Below, piece by piece: positions 37,323 through 45,680 of a stretch of 64,000 nucleotides of DNA. The DNA is taken from NCBI GenBank assembly GCA_015232855.1, contig JADFYW010000006.1, positions 17,610 to 81,609 of the forward strand, written 5' to 3'. The translations under genes and the position numbers were made by a program. The number at the start of each line of letters is the position of its first letter. The stretch's first letter is position 1. The notes under the pieces were generated by a model. It saw only the letters and a program-made list of their open reading frames with translations, was not told where the DNA came from and did not search any database. The DNA comes from Fibrobacteria bacterium. Lineage in GTDB: Bacteria > Fibrobacterota > Fibrobacteria > UBA11236 > JADFYW01.

Positions 37323-38600
37323 ATGTCAGCATCAAAGAAAAGAAATTTTGGCACCGTAGAGAAAACCTTTCGTGCCTTGTTACGGGAAATCGTTGTCCCC
37401 ATATGTATGGCCCTTATTGTCATTCAATTTGTAATACAGGCCTTTAAAATTCCTACGGGATCTATGCAGGATTCTTTATTAATTGGTGATTTTCTTTTAG
37501 GTTTAAAGTTTGTTTATGGTGCGCCAGTCCCCTTTTCCAACAAGAAACTCCCCGCTCTCACAGAGCCTGAACCTGGGGATGTGCTTATTTTTCGTTACCC
37601 GGGCGAGCCTGAATATCCCGAATACAATCCGGAAAGGTATAACTTTGTAGCAAACTTATTTCTTTTCGGAAACCTTTACTGGGACAAAAACCCTAAAAAA
37701 GGCCAGGGCCATATGGTATGGCATGCTCCAAAAGATTTTATTAAGCGTTGTGTAGCGAAAAGCGGCCAGACCATTAAAGTAAAAAACAAATCTCTTTATA
37801 TTAATGGAGAAGAAAGTCCACTTCCTCCCCACGGGAAATTCATGTCTAACAGGCGTTATGCGCCTATGCGGGATTCCCTTGACTTTCATCTCCCGGCTCC
37901 AGGAACTACATACCGTTTTGATACCCTTGGCCTCACCCAGGCAGCATGGATTCGCTCTTTAGCATTACAAGAAAATCCAGATAGCAAAGTTTCTCTTCAC
38001 CTGGATTTGTATATCGACAGTTCACTTTCTAATTACGAAGTTTTGCCCGAACTTTTTTTACCCTATAATGAAGCCAGTAACAATATTCTCGGCATGATGG
38101 GACTTAAGGGCGCAGTGAGTATGAAATGGTCCACACCCACCTTTCGCGCAGAATCAGTACCTTTTCAGGCTATACAGAATGTCGCCAAAACCGGTTTCAT
38201 CAGGGGCCAGGATCTTCGCCATTTCTTTGGTGGCAAACAGCAGTCCTATCATTATTTCTTCGGACATTTCCTCGATATGTTAAAATACACTATCACCGAC
38301 TACGCCCGTTTTCAGGGTAAACAAGTGAATATTGTCCCCTCTCTTATAATTGATGGTAAAAAGATGAATGAATACACCACGAAGAAGAAATGTTACTTTA
38401 TGATGGGTGACAACCGTGATAATTCTTCTGACAGCCGTTTCTGGGGTCTCTTATCAGAAAATAATGTAAAGGCCAAAGCCTACATTATATACCTCTCCCT
38501 TGAAAATGAGGATGATGCGGTAAAACTCTATAACCCCATTACCTGGGTGTTTTTCCCACTCCGTGTACGTTGGTCACGAGTGGGTAAGTTAATAGAATAA
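37323..38600 (+). CDS. lepB: Signal peptidase I
   Basis: A 425-residue type I signal peptidase that removes signal peptides from exported proteins at the inner membrane. An N-terminal membrane helix (VPICMALIVIQFVIQAF) is followed by box B KIPTGSMQDSL with catalytic Ser47, box D with general-base Lys141 (DFIKRCVAKSG), and box E MMGDNRDNSSDSRFWG near the C-terminus. Between boxes D and E there is an insertion of about 190 residues, much longer than in E. coli; Bacteroidota and Fibrobacterota enzymes often carry such inserts. Monocistronic. The 118 bases upstream contain no clear promoter. Confidence 0.92.
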   Translation: MSASKKRNFGTVEKTFRALLREIVVPICMALIVIQFVIQAFKIPTGSMQDSLLIGDFLLGLKFVYGAPVPFSNKKLPALTEPEPGDVLIFRYPGEPEYPEYNPERYNFVANLFLFGNLYWDKNPKKGQGHMVWHAPKDFIKRCVAKSGQTIKVKNKSLYINGEESPLPPHGKFMSNRRYAPMRDSLDFHLPAPGTTYRFDTLGLTQAAWIRSLALQENPDSKVSLHLDLYIDSSLSNYEVLPELFLPYNEASNNILGMMGLKGAVSMKWSTPTFRAESVPFQAIQNVAKTGFIRGQDLRHFFGGKQQSYHYFFGHFLDMLKYTITDYARFQGKQVNIVPSLIIDGKKMNEYTTKKKCYFMMGDNRDNSSDSRFWGLLSENNVKAKAYIIYLSLENEDDAVKLYNPITWVFFPLRVRWSRVGKLIE

Positions 38601-38660
38601 ACCACTATGCACTGAAAGAGCAAAGTTTTAACTAGTTCTCGCATTCAGAAATAACAAAAA

Positions 38661-38700
38661 CTCACCGCAAAGGCGCAGAGAACGCAAAGAACTCGCAAAG
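38661..38700. repeat. GCAAAG repeat, single-arm copy
   Basis: CCGCAAAGGCGCAGAGAACG followed by CAAAGAACTCGCAAAG: one arm of the element seen at 30503-30651. A faint inverted trace (GTGCTTTGTGC) follows about 30 bases later, so this is probably a decayed copy. Confidence 0.6.
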
Positions 38701-38807
38701 AAGAAGGAAATGATAAAAATATATGCCTAATGTGCTTTGTGCATAGACCTATACATAATCTTCTCTAGTCATAATTTCCTGATATTAAGCAAAAGGCAGA
38801 AACCGTT

Positions 38808-39656
38808 GTGAAAAAACTCTATATATCAGACCTGGACGGAACACTCCTTACTTCAAAAACAACCCTGAGTAAGAAAAGCAGGGAGGGCCTGCAGGAACTG
38901 CTTGCAGAAGGTATGCCTTTTACGGTGAACACTCTGAGAAGCCTTATGAGTATCAAACCTTTGTTATCCGGGCTCCCGCTTACCATACCCGTAATTGGGC
39001 TTAATGGAGCTCTTATTCTTGATTATGCAACCGGAGAAAAATTACGGATATTTGATATTGATCAGACAAAACAAGAAGAGTTAGCCGTGTTTTTTGAGAA
39101 TCAGAAATTATACCCAAGTTATTTTTCTCTTGATGGAGATGAGAAGCTCTCTTTTGGAAAACTCGCAAACGCTGGTATCGAAAGTAGCTACCGGGAACGT
39201 ATCCAGGCTAAGGACAAGCGCCTTTGCCGATATACATCCCCCCATGAAGTTGTGGGAGGCTCCTGGATTGGGATAACCGTAATTGACGTTCCCCACAAGA
39301 TAAGAGACGCTGCCGAAGAACTTAATTCCCGCTTTGGTGCATATATCAATACCAGTGTAACCGAATCCCTTGAAACGCCCCCGGGCTATCTTTGGCTCAC
39401 CGTCAGCTCCGTTCGGGCTTCAAAAAAATTTGCGATAGAGGCTCTTAAAAAGGATTTCGGGTATAAAGACTATACCATTGTGGCTTTTGGCGATCAGCCA
39501 AGCGATATTCCCATGTTTGAAGCTTCAGATATTTCTATTGCGGTCGAAAACGCACATCCGGCAGTTAAAGAATGCGCTGATAAGATAATTGGGCACCATA
39601 ATGATGACGCGGTAATCAAATATCTTAAGGCTGATTGGAAAAGACAGAGCCGGTAA
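38808..39656 (+). CDS. HAD-family (Cof-type) phosphatase
   Basis: A 282-residue haloacid dehalogenase-type hydrolase, Cof/type IIB branch, which removes phosphate from sugar phosphates or related small metabolites. Motif I is DLDGTLL (nucleophile Asp8, acid Asp10), the cap domain fills about 85-190, and motif IV is AFGDQPSDIPMFEAS, followed by AVENAHPAVKECADKI, typical of the type. The start is GTG; the ribosome site (AAGG) is weak. Lone gene closed by a good terminator. The substrate cannot be told from sequence. Confidence 0.85.
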   Translation: MKKLYISDLDGTLLTSKTTLSKKSREGLQELLAEGMPFTVNTLRSLMSIKPLLSGLPLTIPVIGLNGALILDYATGEKLRIFDIDQTKQEELAVFFENQKLYPSYFSLDGDEKLSFGKLANAGIESSYRERIQAKDKRLCRYTSPHEVVGGSWIGITVIDVPHKIRDAAEELNSRFGAYINTSVTESLETPPGYLWLTVSSVRASKKFAIEALKKDFGYKDYTIVAFGDQPSDIPMFEASDISIAVENAHPAVKECADKIIGHHNDDAVIKYLKADWKRQSR

Positions 39657-39711
39657 AATTTCAGCACTAAAAAAGAGGGTAATTTCCTACAAAAGACCAA
39701 TTTGTGTTTAA

Positions 39712-39746
39712 AAATACCGATTTCCCCTTGCTATATCGGTATTTTT
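39712..39746 (+). terminator. Rho-independent terminator
   Basis: A 10-base stem (AAATACCGAT, 39712-39721; ATCGGTATTT, 39735-39744) with a 13-base loop and a T-run, 55 bases after the HAD gene. Confidence 0.75.
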
Positions 39747-39831
39747 CAGTAGATTCTGGTTTGGGAGGGTTAACGTAATGGATGGGCTCACGGTCCGCAA
39801 TCCATTCTTCATTATTGACCTTGGGGGTTAA

Positions 39832-41091
39832 ATGTATAAGTATTTGTTGATATCAGTTTTAACTGTTTGTGTTTTGGCGTGGCAGCTTAGTGCTGGTCCG
39901 CTCACATTGGGCGAAGAAATAGATTTGGTAAAAGGCACACAACCCATGTGCGTTCTCGATAAAGACAACAACCTGCATGTGGTTTTTGTGGATGGGGGTG
40001 TCAAATATATGATGGTCGCTCCTGAGGGAGATATGTCTGATGCATTTACCTTGTCTACTGAGGGCGATAACCCTTATATGACCGTTGATGTAAAGGGTAA
40101 TATCCATGTTGTCTGGGATACCAGCAAAAAATCTTTTTATCGTAAACGGGCTGATAGTACCTGGGAAGCAACGATTGAATTGCCAACTCCCCGGAGTGAC
40201 AGACACTGGTTTGCCCAGGTTGCAGCAGACAAAGATGGCGTGGCCTTTTGGTCACTTTGGGGTATTGACGGTGGTAGCAAAGCAAACGCCTCTTATTTTG
40301 GATGGATAGACGGCACACAAGCAAAAGACTTACACAACAGTGGAGAGAACCGTCCACCAAGTCTGTTGGGTCCCACAAGCCGTGATTCTGGTGATGGTAA
40401 TGTGTACGCCTTTCCAGGTAATGGTCAACCCGCTATTAAAATCATGACAACAACTGGCCTAAGCGAATACAAGGCAATGGATTTGTTTAATACCAAGACC
40501 GGAGAAGGGTATTGCCCTTTTTGGGTTAGTAATAAACCAGCCATTGTTTTTAATGATATCGATGGCTCATCGGTGTTTAGTATCACCTATAATTTCCTGC
40601 CTGACAATCAAGGCTATGAGTTAAAAGGGAGCATCAGCGAACATCATGGATTTCCCCGGGGAGCATGGGACGCCTCTAATGATATCGTGTACGCTCTTTG
40701 GCAAGAAGGTGGAACGGGATACTATACTACGTTTGACTATGGAACCAAACAAGTCTCCGAAATTAAAAACCTGGGAACAGTTACCGCAGCGGCCAGGGGT
40801 TGTGGAGCAGGTGGTATAGCTTATACCGGTAATGGTGGCGTATACATCGTATATTCCAAATCCGACAATTTAAAACGCTTAACGCTTGGTGATTTTGACT
40901 CAATTACCTCTACAAACTACCATAATCCTGTATTTGAATCTGCTGCAAAATCAAATCAAATGCGTATTTACGGACTCGACGGAAAGCTCCTTATGAATAC
41001 CGATTTATACCGCAAGTTTTATTCGGAAGACGCCAGAGGAACAAGCCGGATTACTGAGGGAAACAGAAAGTATATCCTTATTTACGAATAG
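39832..41091 (+). CDS. Secreted propeller-like protein with type IX-like C-terminus
   Basis: A 419-residue exported protein (signal peptide MYKYLLISVLTVCVLAWQLSA). The body has several repeats of the form D-x-x-G-N-I-H-V-V-W-D (PMCVLDKDNNLHVVFVDGG, YMTVDVKGNIHVVWDT, GGVYIVYSKS), as in BNR/sialidase-like beta-propellers. The C-terminus (NQMRIYGLDGKLLMNT) begins like the type IX sorting module. Likely surface or secreted, perhaps acting on or binding polysaccharide, but no catalytic set was recognised. Its 3' end overlaps the convergent carboxypeptidase gene by ten bases. Confidence 0.65.
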   Translation: MYKYLLISVLTVCVLAWQLSAGPLTLGEEIDLVKGTQPMCVLDKDNNLHVVFVDGGVKYMMVAPEGDMSDAFTLSTEGDNPYMTVDVKGNIHVVWDTSKKSFYRKRADSTWEATIELPTPRSDRHWFAQVAADKDGVAFWSLWGIDGGSKANASYFGWIDGTQAKDLHNSGENRPPSLLGPTSRDSGDGNVYAFPGNGQPAIKIMTTTGLSEYKAMDLFNTKTGEGYCPFWVSNKPAIVFNDIDGSSVFSITYNFLPDNQGYELKGSISEHHGFPRGAWDASNDIVYALWQEGGTGYYTTFDYGTKQVSEIKNLGTVTAAARGCGAGGIAYTGNGGVYIVYSKSDNLKRLTLGDFDSITSTNYHNPVFESAAKSNQMRIYGLDGKLLMNTDLYRKFYSEDARGTSRITEGNRKYILIYE

Positions 41092-42122
41092 CCCGTTTTT
41101 TTCAGCTGCCGGATACCTGCGATAATCATACCCCATTGCAGTTCCATCTGGTGGCTGACAGGCATAGGCTTCAGTTTTAAATTTTTCATAGCGGATGCTA
41201 ACTGTAGCCGTTTTTCTTCTGTCCGGGCCATTACCTGCCAGCGGGTAATTTCCTTTTTCCACATCTCTCCCACCGGGTCCGGAGGTCCGAGACATTCTCC
41301 AACCCCAGGCGTGATAAATAGCGGCATCTCAGACACCAGGGTTAAAGGGTTTCCTCCCAAAGAGCGAATAACTTCCATGGAAGAAGGCCTGAATAAAGCA
41401 GCAGTTTTTTTATCACCTTTCCCGAGAAAATATTTTTTCATTTCACCAGAATCAGGACGTGTACAAAAGCCTCTGCCCAGCCTGCGGAACCCCTTATCAC
41501 CCTGCCGTTCCACATCGTGGGGTAAATAACCAAGCTGTTCCCAGTTTCGCCTACATTCTTCCATAAACACATCACAATCATGTTCCCAGGCAGGCTCAAT
41601 AAGGTGCCATGGTCCAGCAGCAAAGCCCATGCCATGAAGAGATACATGCAGATGAAAGGGGGTATTACTTTCTGTTTGCCACCAGTGAGAAATTGTCCAA
41701 TTCTCCGGTCGTGCTCCCGAGTCATGGTCATCTACGGGAAACCCGAACTCAACATCTTCTCCAGGTTTCTCACGCACCACATATTGCAAATATTTTACCG
41801 GATCATAACTCTCGCTCTCAGGTAGAATCCATTGGCTATTGTTTATTTCTCCATCAGGATTTGCATGGGGAACTATCCACCAGGAGAAATTCCTTAAAAG
41901 TTGATTAGTCTCCGTTAGACTACTAAAATAGCAAACCAATTTCCGTAAAAAGGCAGGGCCAACGGGTTCATCAGCATGACAGCCACCAATAAGGCTTATT
42001 TTAAAATCCCCACTCCCAAACCGATATCCCTCTATTTCCCGCCCTTCCCGGGAAGTCCCCAAAACAGAAGGAATAACAGGACTTGCCTCAATAGAAATGA
42101 TTTCTTTTGCCAGATGGTGCAT
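41082..42122 (-). CDS. M14-family zinc carboxypeptidase
   Basis: A 346-residue peptidase-like protein of family M14. The zinc site is visible: GGCHADEP (H-x-x-E) near residue 50 and HVSLHGMG, with the third ligand His, near 150. IVPHANPDGE, also typical, lies between. No signal peptide, so cytoplasmic; related proteins trim amino-acid side chains from peptides or modified peptides. The catalytic Glu of the C-terminal part is probably in the SEMPLF segment near residue 265, as in other short M14 proteins. No clear ribosome site at the ATG. Convergent 10-base overlap with the upstream-strand propeller gene. Confidence 0.78.
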   Translation of the reverse strand: MHHLAKEIISIEASPVIPSVLGTSREGREIEGYRFGSGDFKISLIGGCHADEPVGPAFLRKLVCYFSSLTETNQLLRNFSWWIVPHANPDGEINNSQWILPESESYDPVKYLQYVVREKPGEDVEFGFPVDDHDSGARPENWTISHWWQTESNTPFHLHVSLHGMGFAAGPWHLIEPAWEHDCDVFMEECRRNWEQLGYLPHDVERQGDKGFRRLGRGFCTRPDSGEMKKYFLGKGDKKTAALFRPSSMEVIRSLGGNPLTLVSEMPLFITPGVGECLGPPDPVGEMWKKEITRWQVMARTEEKRLQLASAMKNLKLKPMPVSHQMELQWGMIIAGIRQLKKTGYS

Positions 42123-42201
42123 AATTTTAAATTACCATTTCTCTCATTTATTAAAACTATATTTTGAATTGTATCAAATCTACCACAGACAGGAAGTGAT
42201 A

Positions 42202-42231
42202 TTGGTTAACTATACGCTATTAATATATACT
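42202..42231 (+). promoter_or_regulatory. Probable promoter of the DUF3332 gene
   Basis: TTGGTT (42202-42207), 18 bases, TATACT (42226-42231), about 60 bases before the start of the DUF3332 gene. Confidence 0.45.
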
Positions 42232-42291
42232 ATCACGCAAAATAAAACATATTTCTAAAACCAATTAATCCTCAAGCTAACAAAGGAGAAT

Positions 42292-42807
42292 ATGATGATA
42301 AAGAAATGGATTAAAGGCTCACTAACCGGCTTACTTGCCGCAGCAGTACTTTTCGGATGCTACGGAAAGTTTCCTCTTACCCGAAAAGTATATGAAATGA
42401 ACGGTTCTATTCAGAATAAGTTTGCAAAATCAGCTTTAACCTGGGTACTTATTATTGTTCAAGTATATTCAGTATTAGGCTTGGTGGATTTCGCAATTCT
42501 TAATGTTATTGAATTCTGGACCGGTTCAAACCCTCTCGCTATGGAAGAAGGCCAGGTAGAAGAGCAAATCGTTGAAAAAGATGGAAAGCAATATAAAATA
42601 ACCGCAACAAAAAATCGTTTAGATATTGAGAGTCTTAACCAAAGTGAAGCAACTCAAATAAGCATGCGATATAACGAAGAAAAAAAATCCTGGTTTGTAC
42701 AAACTCAAGATGGAACCTTTAAGGTGGCTGAGCTTGAAGATAATAACGTTTTAAGTCTTTTGGCTCCTGATGGACAACTCATAGAAAGAACTTCGGTAAC
42801 ACAATAA
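42292..42807 (+). CDS. DUF3332 family lipoprotein
   Basis: A 171-residue protein with a lipoprotein signal (TGLLAAAVLFGC) followed by the DUF3332 pattern: GKFPLTRKVYEMNGSI, then a second hydrophobic segment (ALTWVLIIVQVYSVLGLVDFAI) and N-V-I-E-F-W-T-G-S-N-P. The C-terminal half is a small beta domain. Known members are small envelope proteins without an assigned role. GGAGA precedes two adjacent ATGs (42292 and 42295); either may be used. It has its own promoter and terminator, so it is a separate unit. Confidence 0.82.
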   Translation: MMIKKWIKGSLTGLLAAAVLFGCYGKFPLTRKVYEMNGSIQNKFAKSALTWVLIIVQVYSVLGLVDFAILNVIEFWTGSNPLAMEEGQVEEQIVEKDGKQYKITATKNRLDIESLNQSEATQISMRYNEEKKSWFVQTQDGTFKVAELEDNNVLSLLAPDGQLIERTSVTQ

Positions 42808-42826
42808 CTCTTTCATTCTGCAAAAA

Positions 42827-42857
42827 AACAGGGCCCTCATTGGCCCTGTTTTTATTT
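42827..42857 (+). terminator. Rho-independent terminator
   Basis: Stem AACAGGGCC (42827-42835) / GGCCCTGTT (42842-42850), loop of six bases, then a T-rich tail. Ends the DUF3332 unit and insulates znuA. Confidence 0.88.
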
Positions 42858-42927
42858 TCCCCCAAACTGTTTTTGCAACTACGTTCATGATTGTTATCTT
42901 ATTTCTCTAAAAGGATGGAGGGATGCA

Positions 42928-43848
42928 TTGAAAGATATATTAGTTAAGACCCGGTTTTTTTCATCCGTGACCTACTCAAGTGTAATCTTTTACGCTATTT
43001 CCCTTATTTTTCTTTTCTCCTGTTCCCAGAAAAAGGCTGAACACTCACCTATGGTTTTTACCAGTGTGTTGCCACACAAATTTATAATTGAAAAAATAGC
43101 AGGGGATAACTTTTCTGCTCAAGTGTTAATTGGTGAGGGCCAGACTGCCCATCACTTTTCTCCCACCCCTGGGCAAGTTGCGAGATTATCCGAAGCGGTT
43201 TTATTCTTTCGGACCGGGGTTGAGTTCGAAGAAGCCATAATACCCAAAATCAAAAAGACCGTTAAAGGGCTTTCAATTATCGACCTGCGCAAAAACATAA
43301 GTTTACTTCAACATGAAGAAGAGGAAGAGAATGAGCATGACCATGGCCACGCTGAAAGCGAATATGATCCTCACATTTGGCTTTCTCCGGTATTAATGAA
43401 ACAACAGGCCCGGGTTATTACAACGGCATTACAAAAGATTGACCCGGATCAACATGCCCTTTATGAAAAAAATCTCAGTTCTTTACAGTCTGAGTTAGAT
43501 AGTTTACATACCATGCTCACCCATGTTTTGGGCCCCTTTAAGGGAGAGACCTTTTTTGTTTTTCACCCCGCCTTTGGGTACTTTGCCCGGGAATACACCC
43601 TCGTACAAAAAGCCGTGGAGGCGGGTGGGAAAGAACCCAGCGCCAAGGCTCTGACCCAGTTGATTGAGGCGGTTAAAAAAGAACAAGTAAAAGTAATTTT
43701 TGTACAACCGCAATATTCCCGAAAAAGCGCTGAAATTATTGCTCAGTTAACCGGCTGTATTGTAGTTCCTATAAACCCAATGCCAGCTGATTATATACAG
43801 GAAATGAAACAACTAGGCGAAATCGTTAGACAAAGTCTTTCTTTATGA
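42928..43848 (+). CDS. znuA: Zinc ABC transporter, substrate-binding lipoprotein
   Basis: A 306-residue cluster A-I metal-binding protein that captures zinc (possibly manganese) in the periplasm for ZnuBC. Signal segment with lipobox LFLFSC; metal ligands in QTAHHFSPTPGQ and DPHIWLSP; a His/Glu/Asp-rich loop (EEEEENEHDHGHAESE, about 131-146) just before the second ligand, a feature of zinc-type members; HPAFGYFAREY and the late metal-site region follow. The start is TTG, preceded by GGAGGG. First gene of a coupled operon: it overlaps znuC by four bases. No Zur-like operator was recognised upstream. Confidence 0.9.
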   Translation: MKDILVKTRFFSSVTYSSVIFYAISLIFLFSCSQKKAEHSPMVFTSVLPHKFIIEKIAGDNFSAQVLIGEGQTAHHFSPTPGQVARLSEAVLFFRTGVEFEEAIIPKIKKTVKGLSIIDLRKNISLLQHEEEEENEHDHGHAESEYDPHIWLSPVLMKQQARVITTALQKIDPDQHALYEKNLSSLQSELDSLHTMLTHVLGPFKGETFFVFHPAFGYFAREYTLVQKAVEAGGKEPSAKALTQLIEAVKKEQVKVIFVQPQYSRKSAEIIAQLTGCIVVPINPMPADYIQEMKQLGEIVRQSLSL

Positions 43849-44657
43849 CTGACACCAGTAATGTTGTTTCTTTTCGTGATGTCTGTTTTTCATACGGAGA
43901 ACGGGAGGCCTTGCATAACGTTTCTTTTGATGTGGTGCCCAATAGTTTTATGGGTATCGTGGGACCAAATGGAGGCGGAAAGACAACACTCTTACGCCTC
44001 ATACTCGGCCTTGAGAAACCTGACCGGGGCGAAGTTCTCCTTTTAAACGGCAGCCCTGTAAAAACCCGAAACCAGGTGGGGTATGTAAATCAACAACTTG
44101 ATTTCGATGTTGCATTTCCCGTCACGGTACAAGATGTTGTACTCATGGGACTTTCCGGGAAACGAAGCTGGGGAGCCTATTCCAAAAAAGATAAAATCAC
44201 TGCCATGCAAAAACTGGAACTGGCCGGCCTGGACGAAAACGCAGAGAGGCCTTTTTCACAGTTATCAGGAGGGCAAAAAAAACGAGTATTAATAGCCCAG
44301 GCCCTGGTAGAAGAACCATCCCTCCTACTCCTGGATGAACCTACAGCCAATATCGATATGGAAGGTGAACGGGCCATACATACTTTACTGAGAGAACTTA
44401 AAAACCGAATGACGGTGGTCACCGTATCCCATAATGTAAATACGGTGATAAATACTGTAACTCATGTACTCTGTGTAAATGTTGGAGCGCATATGAGCCC
44501 TATTGAAGACCTGCATCCTGAGACTATTCAAAAGGCCTATGGAGGAGAAATAGCTCTGCTTCACCATCAGCATAACTGTACTATTTTTGATCGTTCTCAC
44601 AGCCATCAGATACCCCATAAGGCAGAACCAAACGCAGAAAAGGACATCCGGGAATGA
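43845..44657 (+). CDS. znuC: Zinc ABC transporter, ATP-binding protein
   Basis: A 270-residue ABC ATPase powering zinc import. Walker A GPNGGGKTT (about 39-47), signature LSGGQKKR, Walker B LLLLDEPTANID and the switch His (VVTVSHN) are complete. The C-terminal 50 residues include an unusual His cluster (LHHQHNC ... DRSHSHQIPHK) that may bind metal. Four-base overlaps on both sides (ATGA) couple it to znuA and znuB. Confidence 0.92.
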   Translation: MTDTSNVVSFRDVCFSYGEREALHNVSFDVVPNSFMGIVGPNGGGKTTLLRLILGLEKPDRGEVLLLNGSPVKTRNQVGYVNQQLDFDVAFPVTVQDVVLMGLSGKRSWGAYSKKDKITAMQKLELAGLDENAERPFSQLSGGQKKRVLIAQALVEEPSLLLLDEPTANIDMEGERAIHTLLRELKNRMTVVTVSHNVNTVINTVTHVLCVNVGAHMSPIEDLHPETIQKAYGGEIALLHHQHNCTIFDRSHSHQIPHKAEPNAEKDIRE

Positions 44658-45493
44658 TCCAGTTTTTTACTGATTTGCCCGCGTATTCATTTTTACAAGC
44701 AGCGCTTCTGGCGGGTTTTTTGGCCTCTCTTCCCGCAGGAGTAGTGGGAAGTCTTATTGTGGTGCGCCGCTCCAGCTACATTGCAGGAGCGATTTCGCAT
44801 TGTGTACTGGGCGGCATGGGAGCAGCTCGTTATTTTCAAGTTGTGTATGGTCTTGAATGGATGACTCCCCTGGCAGGAGCTGTTGTCGCGTCTCTGGTTG
44901 GGGCTACCATTATCGGGTTGGCCACGATATACATGAAGGAGCGGGCCGACTCGGTCATGAGTATTGTGTGGGCAGTGGGCATGGCTCTCGGTATAAGCTT
45001 TGTGATGAAAACACCGGGATACGGACAAGATCTCATGAGCTATCTTTTTGGCAATATATTAATGGTCTCCGGTACCGATTTATTATTAATGGCAATCCTT
45101 GATATTATCATACTGGTGTTGACACTGCTTTTTTATAACCGGATTCTGGCCATCTGTTTTAATGAAGAAGCAGCCAGAGTGAGGGGTGTCCCAGTGGGAT
45201 TTTATACCATGCTCATGTTTATGCTTATTGCCCTTACAACAGTATTATTGGTTCAGGTGGTTGGCATTGTATTAGTCATTGCCCTCTTGAGCATCCCCGC
45301 CGCAACGATTGCCCCTTTTACCCGGAAACTTTCGTTTATGATGATTGGAGCTACTATCCTCTGCTTCATCCTTATTTTTGCGGGACTCGTTATTAGCTAC
45401 AGCCCGGAATTACCTGCAGGAGCCACTATAATCGAGCTAGCCGGAGCCACCTATCTGGTATCGCTTTTCTTCCGCAAATGGAAGAGAAAATAA
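44654..45493 (+). CDS. znuB: Zinc ABC transporter, permease
   Basis: A 279-residue ABC-3 family permease with about eight membrane helices. Typical segments are ALLAGFLASLPAGVVGSLIVVRRSSYIAGAISHCVLGG and, later, GVPVGFYTMLMFMLIALTTVLLVQVVGIVLVIALLSIPAA. It forms the inner-membrane channel with ZnuC and receives zinc from ZnuA. Last gene of the operon; a weak hairpin (AAATTCGGA / TCCGGATTT, 45507-45532) and a T-run follow. Confidence 0.91.
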   Translation: MIQFFTDLPAYSFLQAALLAGFLASLPAGVVGSLIVVRRSSYIAGAISHCVLGGMGAARYFQVVYGLEWMTPLAGAVVASLVGATIIGLATIYMKERADSVMSIVWAVGMALGISFVMKTPGYGQDLMSYLFGNILMVSGTDLLLMAILDIIILVLTLLFYNRILAICFNEEAARVRGVPVGFYTMLMFMLIALTTVLLVQVVGIVLVIALLSIPAATIAPFTRKLSFMMIGATILCFILIFAGLVISYSPELPAGATIIELAGATYLVSLFFRKWKRK

Positions 45494-45680
45494 AGTTGGT
45501 TAAAAATTCGGAAAGTCTTCTACTCCGGATTTGCCATTTTTTTTATTCTGGTTCATACAGAACTAAATCGCAAGAACTGTACCAATTTTATTTTAACAAA
45601 TACAGCTGAATTTTTCTTAATGAAGCAACTTATGTATCAATATCAATAATAAATACAGAAAGATTGTATCATCATTGATA

